Below, piece by piece: positions 5,204 to 5,444 of a stretch of DNA of 5,444 bases. Made by a program: the position numbers and the translations under genes. Positions within the stretch are counted from its first letter, which is position 1, and every line of letters begins with the position of its first letter. The notes below the pieces were generated by a model. The model was not told the origin of the DNA, did not search any database, and worked only from the letters and a program-made list of their open reading frames with translations. Source of the DNA: JBHIDQ01 sp046760155. GTDB taxonomy: Bacteria > Chloroflexota > Dehalococcoidia > Dehalococcoidales > RBG-16-60-22. Location: assembly GCA_046760155.1 (NCBI GenBank), contig JBHIDQ010000096.1, positions 1 through 5,444 on the forward strand, written 5' to 3'.

Positions 5204-5440
5204 TTAGAGGCTACAGGTGTCGCAACTGGAAGCACTACAACTGGCACAGGAACTGCCGGTGCCGACTAGGGAGGTAATTTCGCCGCTCTCGTTCTTGGCG
5301 AAGGAGGCACAAGCAGAGACGATGCGTTTGGCGCTATTATGGCAACGGGGACAGGAAGCCTTGTTATCGGCTTCGCGGAACGGCCGTAACAATTCAAACT
5401 TCAGGTCACAATCGGAGCAAACATACTCATATATCGGCAT
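5204..5440 (-). CDS. FmdB-type zinc-ribbon protein
   Basis: This 78-residue protein begins MPIYEYVCSDCDLKFELL, the signature of the FmdB/CxxC_CxxC_SSSS regulatory-type family, with C8xxC11 and C30xxC33 as the expected zinc ligands. The name comes from a gene beside formylmethanofuran dehydrogenase and does not prove a role. The C-terminal tail is serine- and cysteine-rich, with C65xxC68 and C73xxC76, a second potential metal site; C44 stands between. The start at 5440-5438 is fixed by the family's MPxYEY beginning, but the window ends four bases upstream, so its ribosome-binding site and promoter cannot be seen. It is the first visible gene of a probable two-gene operon with DUF763 (18-base gap) and could have further genes upstream. 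Confidence 0.92.
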   Translation of the reverse strand: MPIYEYVCSDCDLKFELLRPFREADNKASCPRCHNSAKRIVSACASFAKNESGEITSLVGTGSSCASCSASSCDTCSL

Positions 5441-5444
5441 TTTC

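Overview
The window looks like an ordinary bacterial chromosome segment, most likely from an anaerobic Chloroflexota lineage resembling Dehalococcoidia. That placement is inferred from the family mix (DUF763, DUF5714, an MtnX-like HAD phosphatase, an FmdB-type zinc ribbon, DUF72) and from the hairpin-rich intergenic repeat. No rRNA, tRNA, CRISPR array, transposase or integrase was found.

Layout, left to right. On the minus strand, the first 131 codons of a DUF72 (YecE-like) gene run off the left edge. A 436-base divergent intergenic region follows; its core is a roughly 211-bp element made of five hairpins inside terminal inverted repeats, with a candidate promoter on each side. On the plus strand come an MtnX-like HAD phosphatase gene (832-1491) and an unrecognised coiled-coil gene (1729-2697). 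On the minus strand lie a TusA-like/DUF5714 fusion gene (2977-3927) and, further right, a probable operon of an FmdB-type zinc ribbon gene (5440-5204) followed by a DUF763 gene (5185-4094).

The most unusual feature is hidden between the coiled-coil gene and the DUF5714 gene. Positions 2708-2751 (minus) encode the last 14 residues and stop of a second DUF763 gene. Positions 2761-2817 (plus) encode the last 18 residues and stop of a second HAD gene. The two fragments are joined almost back to back. Each differs from the resident gene mostly at synonymous positions, so each probably derives from a diverged functional homologue rather than a recent copy. The region therefore reads as two tandem units with the same frame: HAD 3' end, cargo A (coiled-coil gene), DUF763 3' end; then HAD 3' end, cargo B (DUF5714 gene), DUF763 3' end. 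Cargo B is also bounded by an imperfect direct repeat of about 40-47 bp (2826-2872 and 4053-4092). This suggests that the gap between convergent HAD and DUF763 genes is a variable cargo slot and that two alternative alleles were joined here.

There is no clear common pathway. FmdB and DUF763 are probably co-transcribed. The HAD, coiled-coil and DUF5714 genes appear to be separate transcription units. Functions of DUF72, DUF763, DUF5714 and the coiled-coil protein are unknown or only weakly defined.
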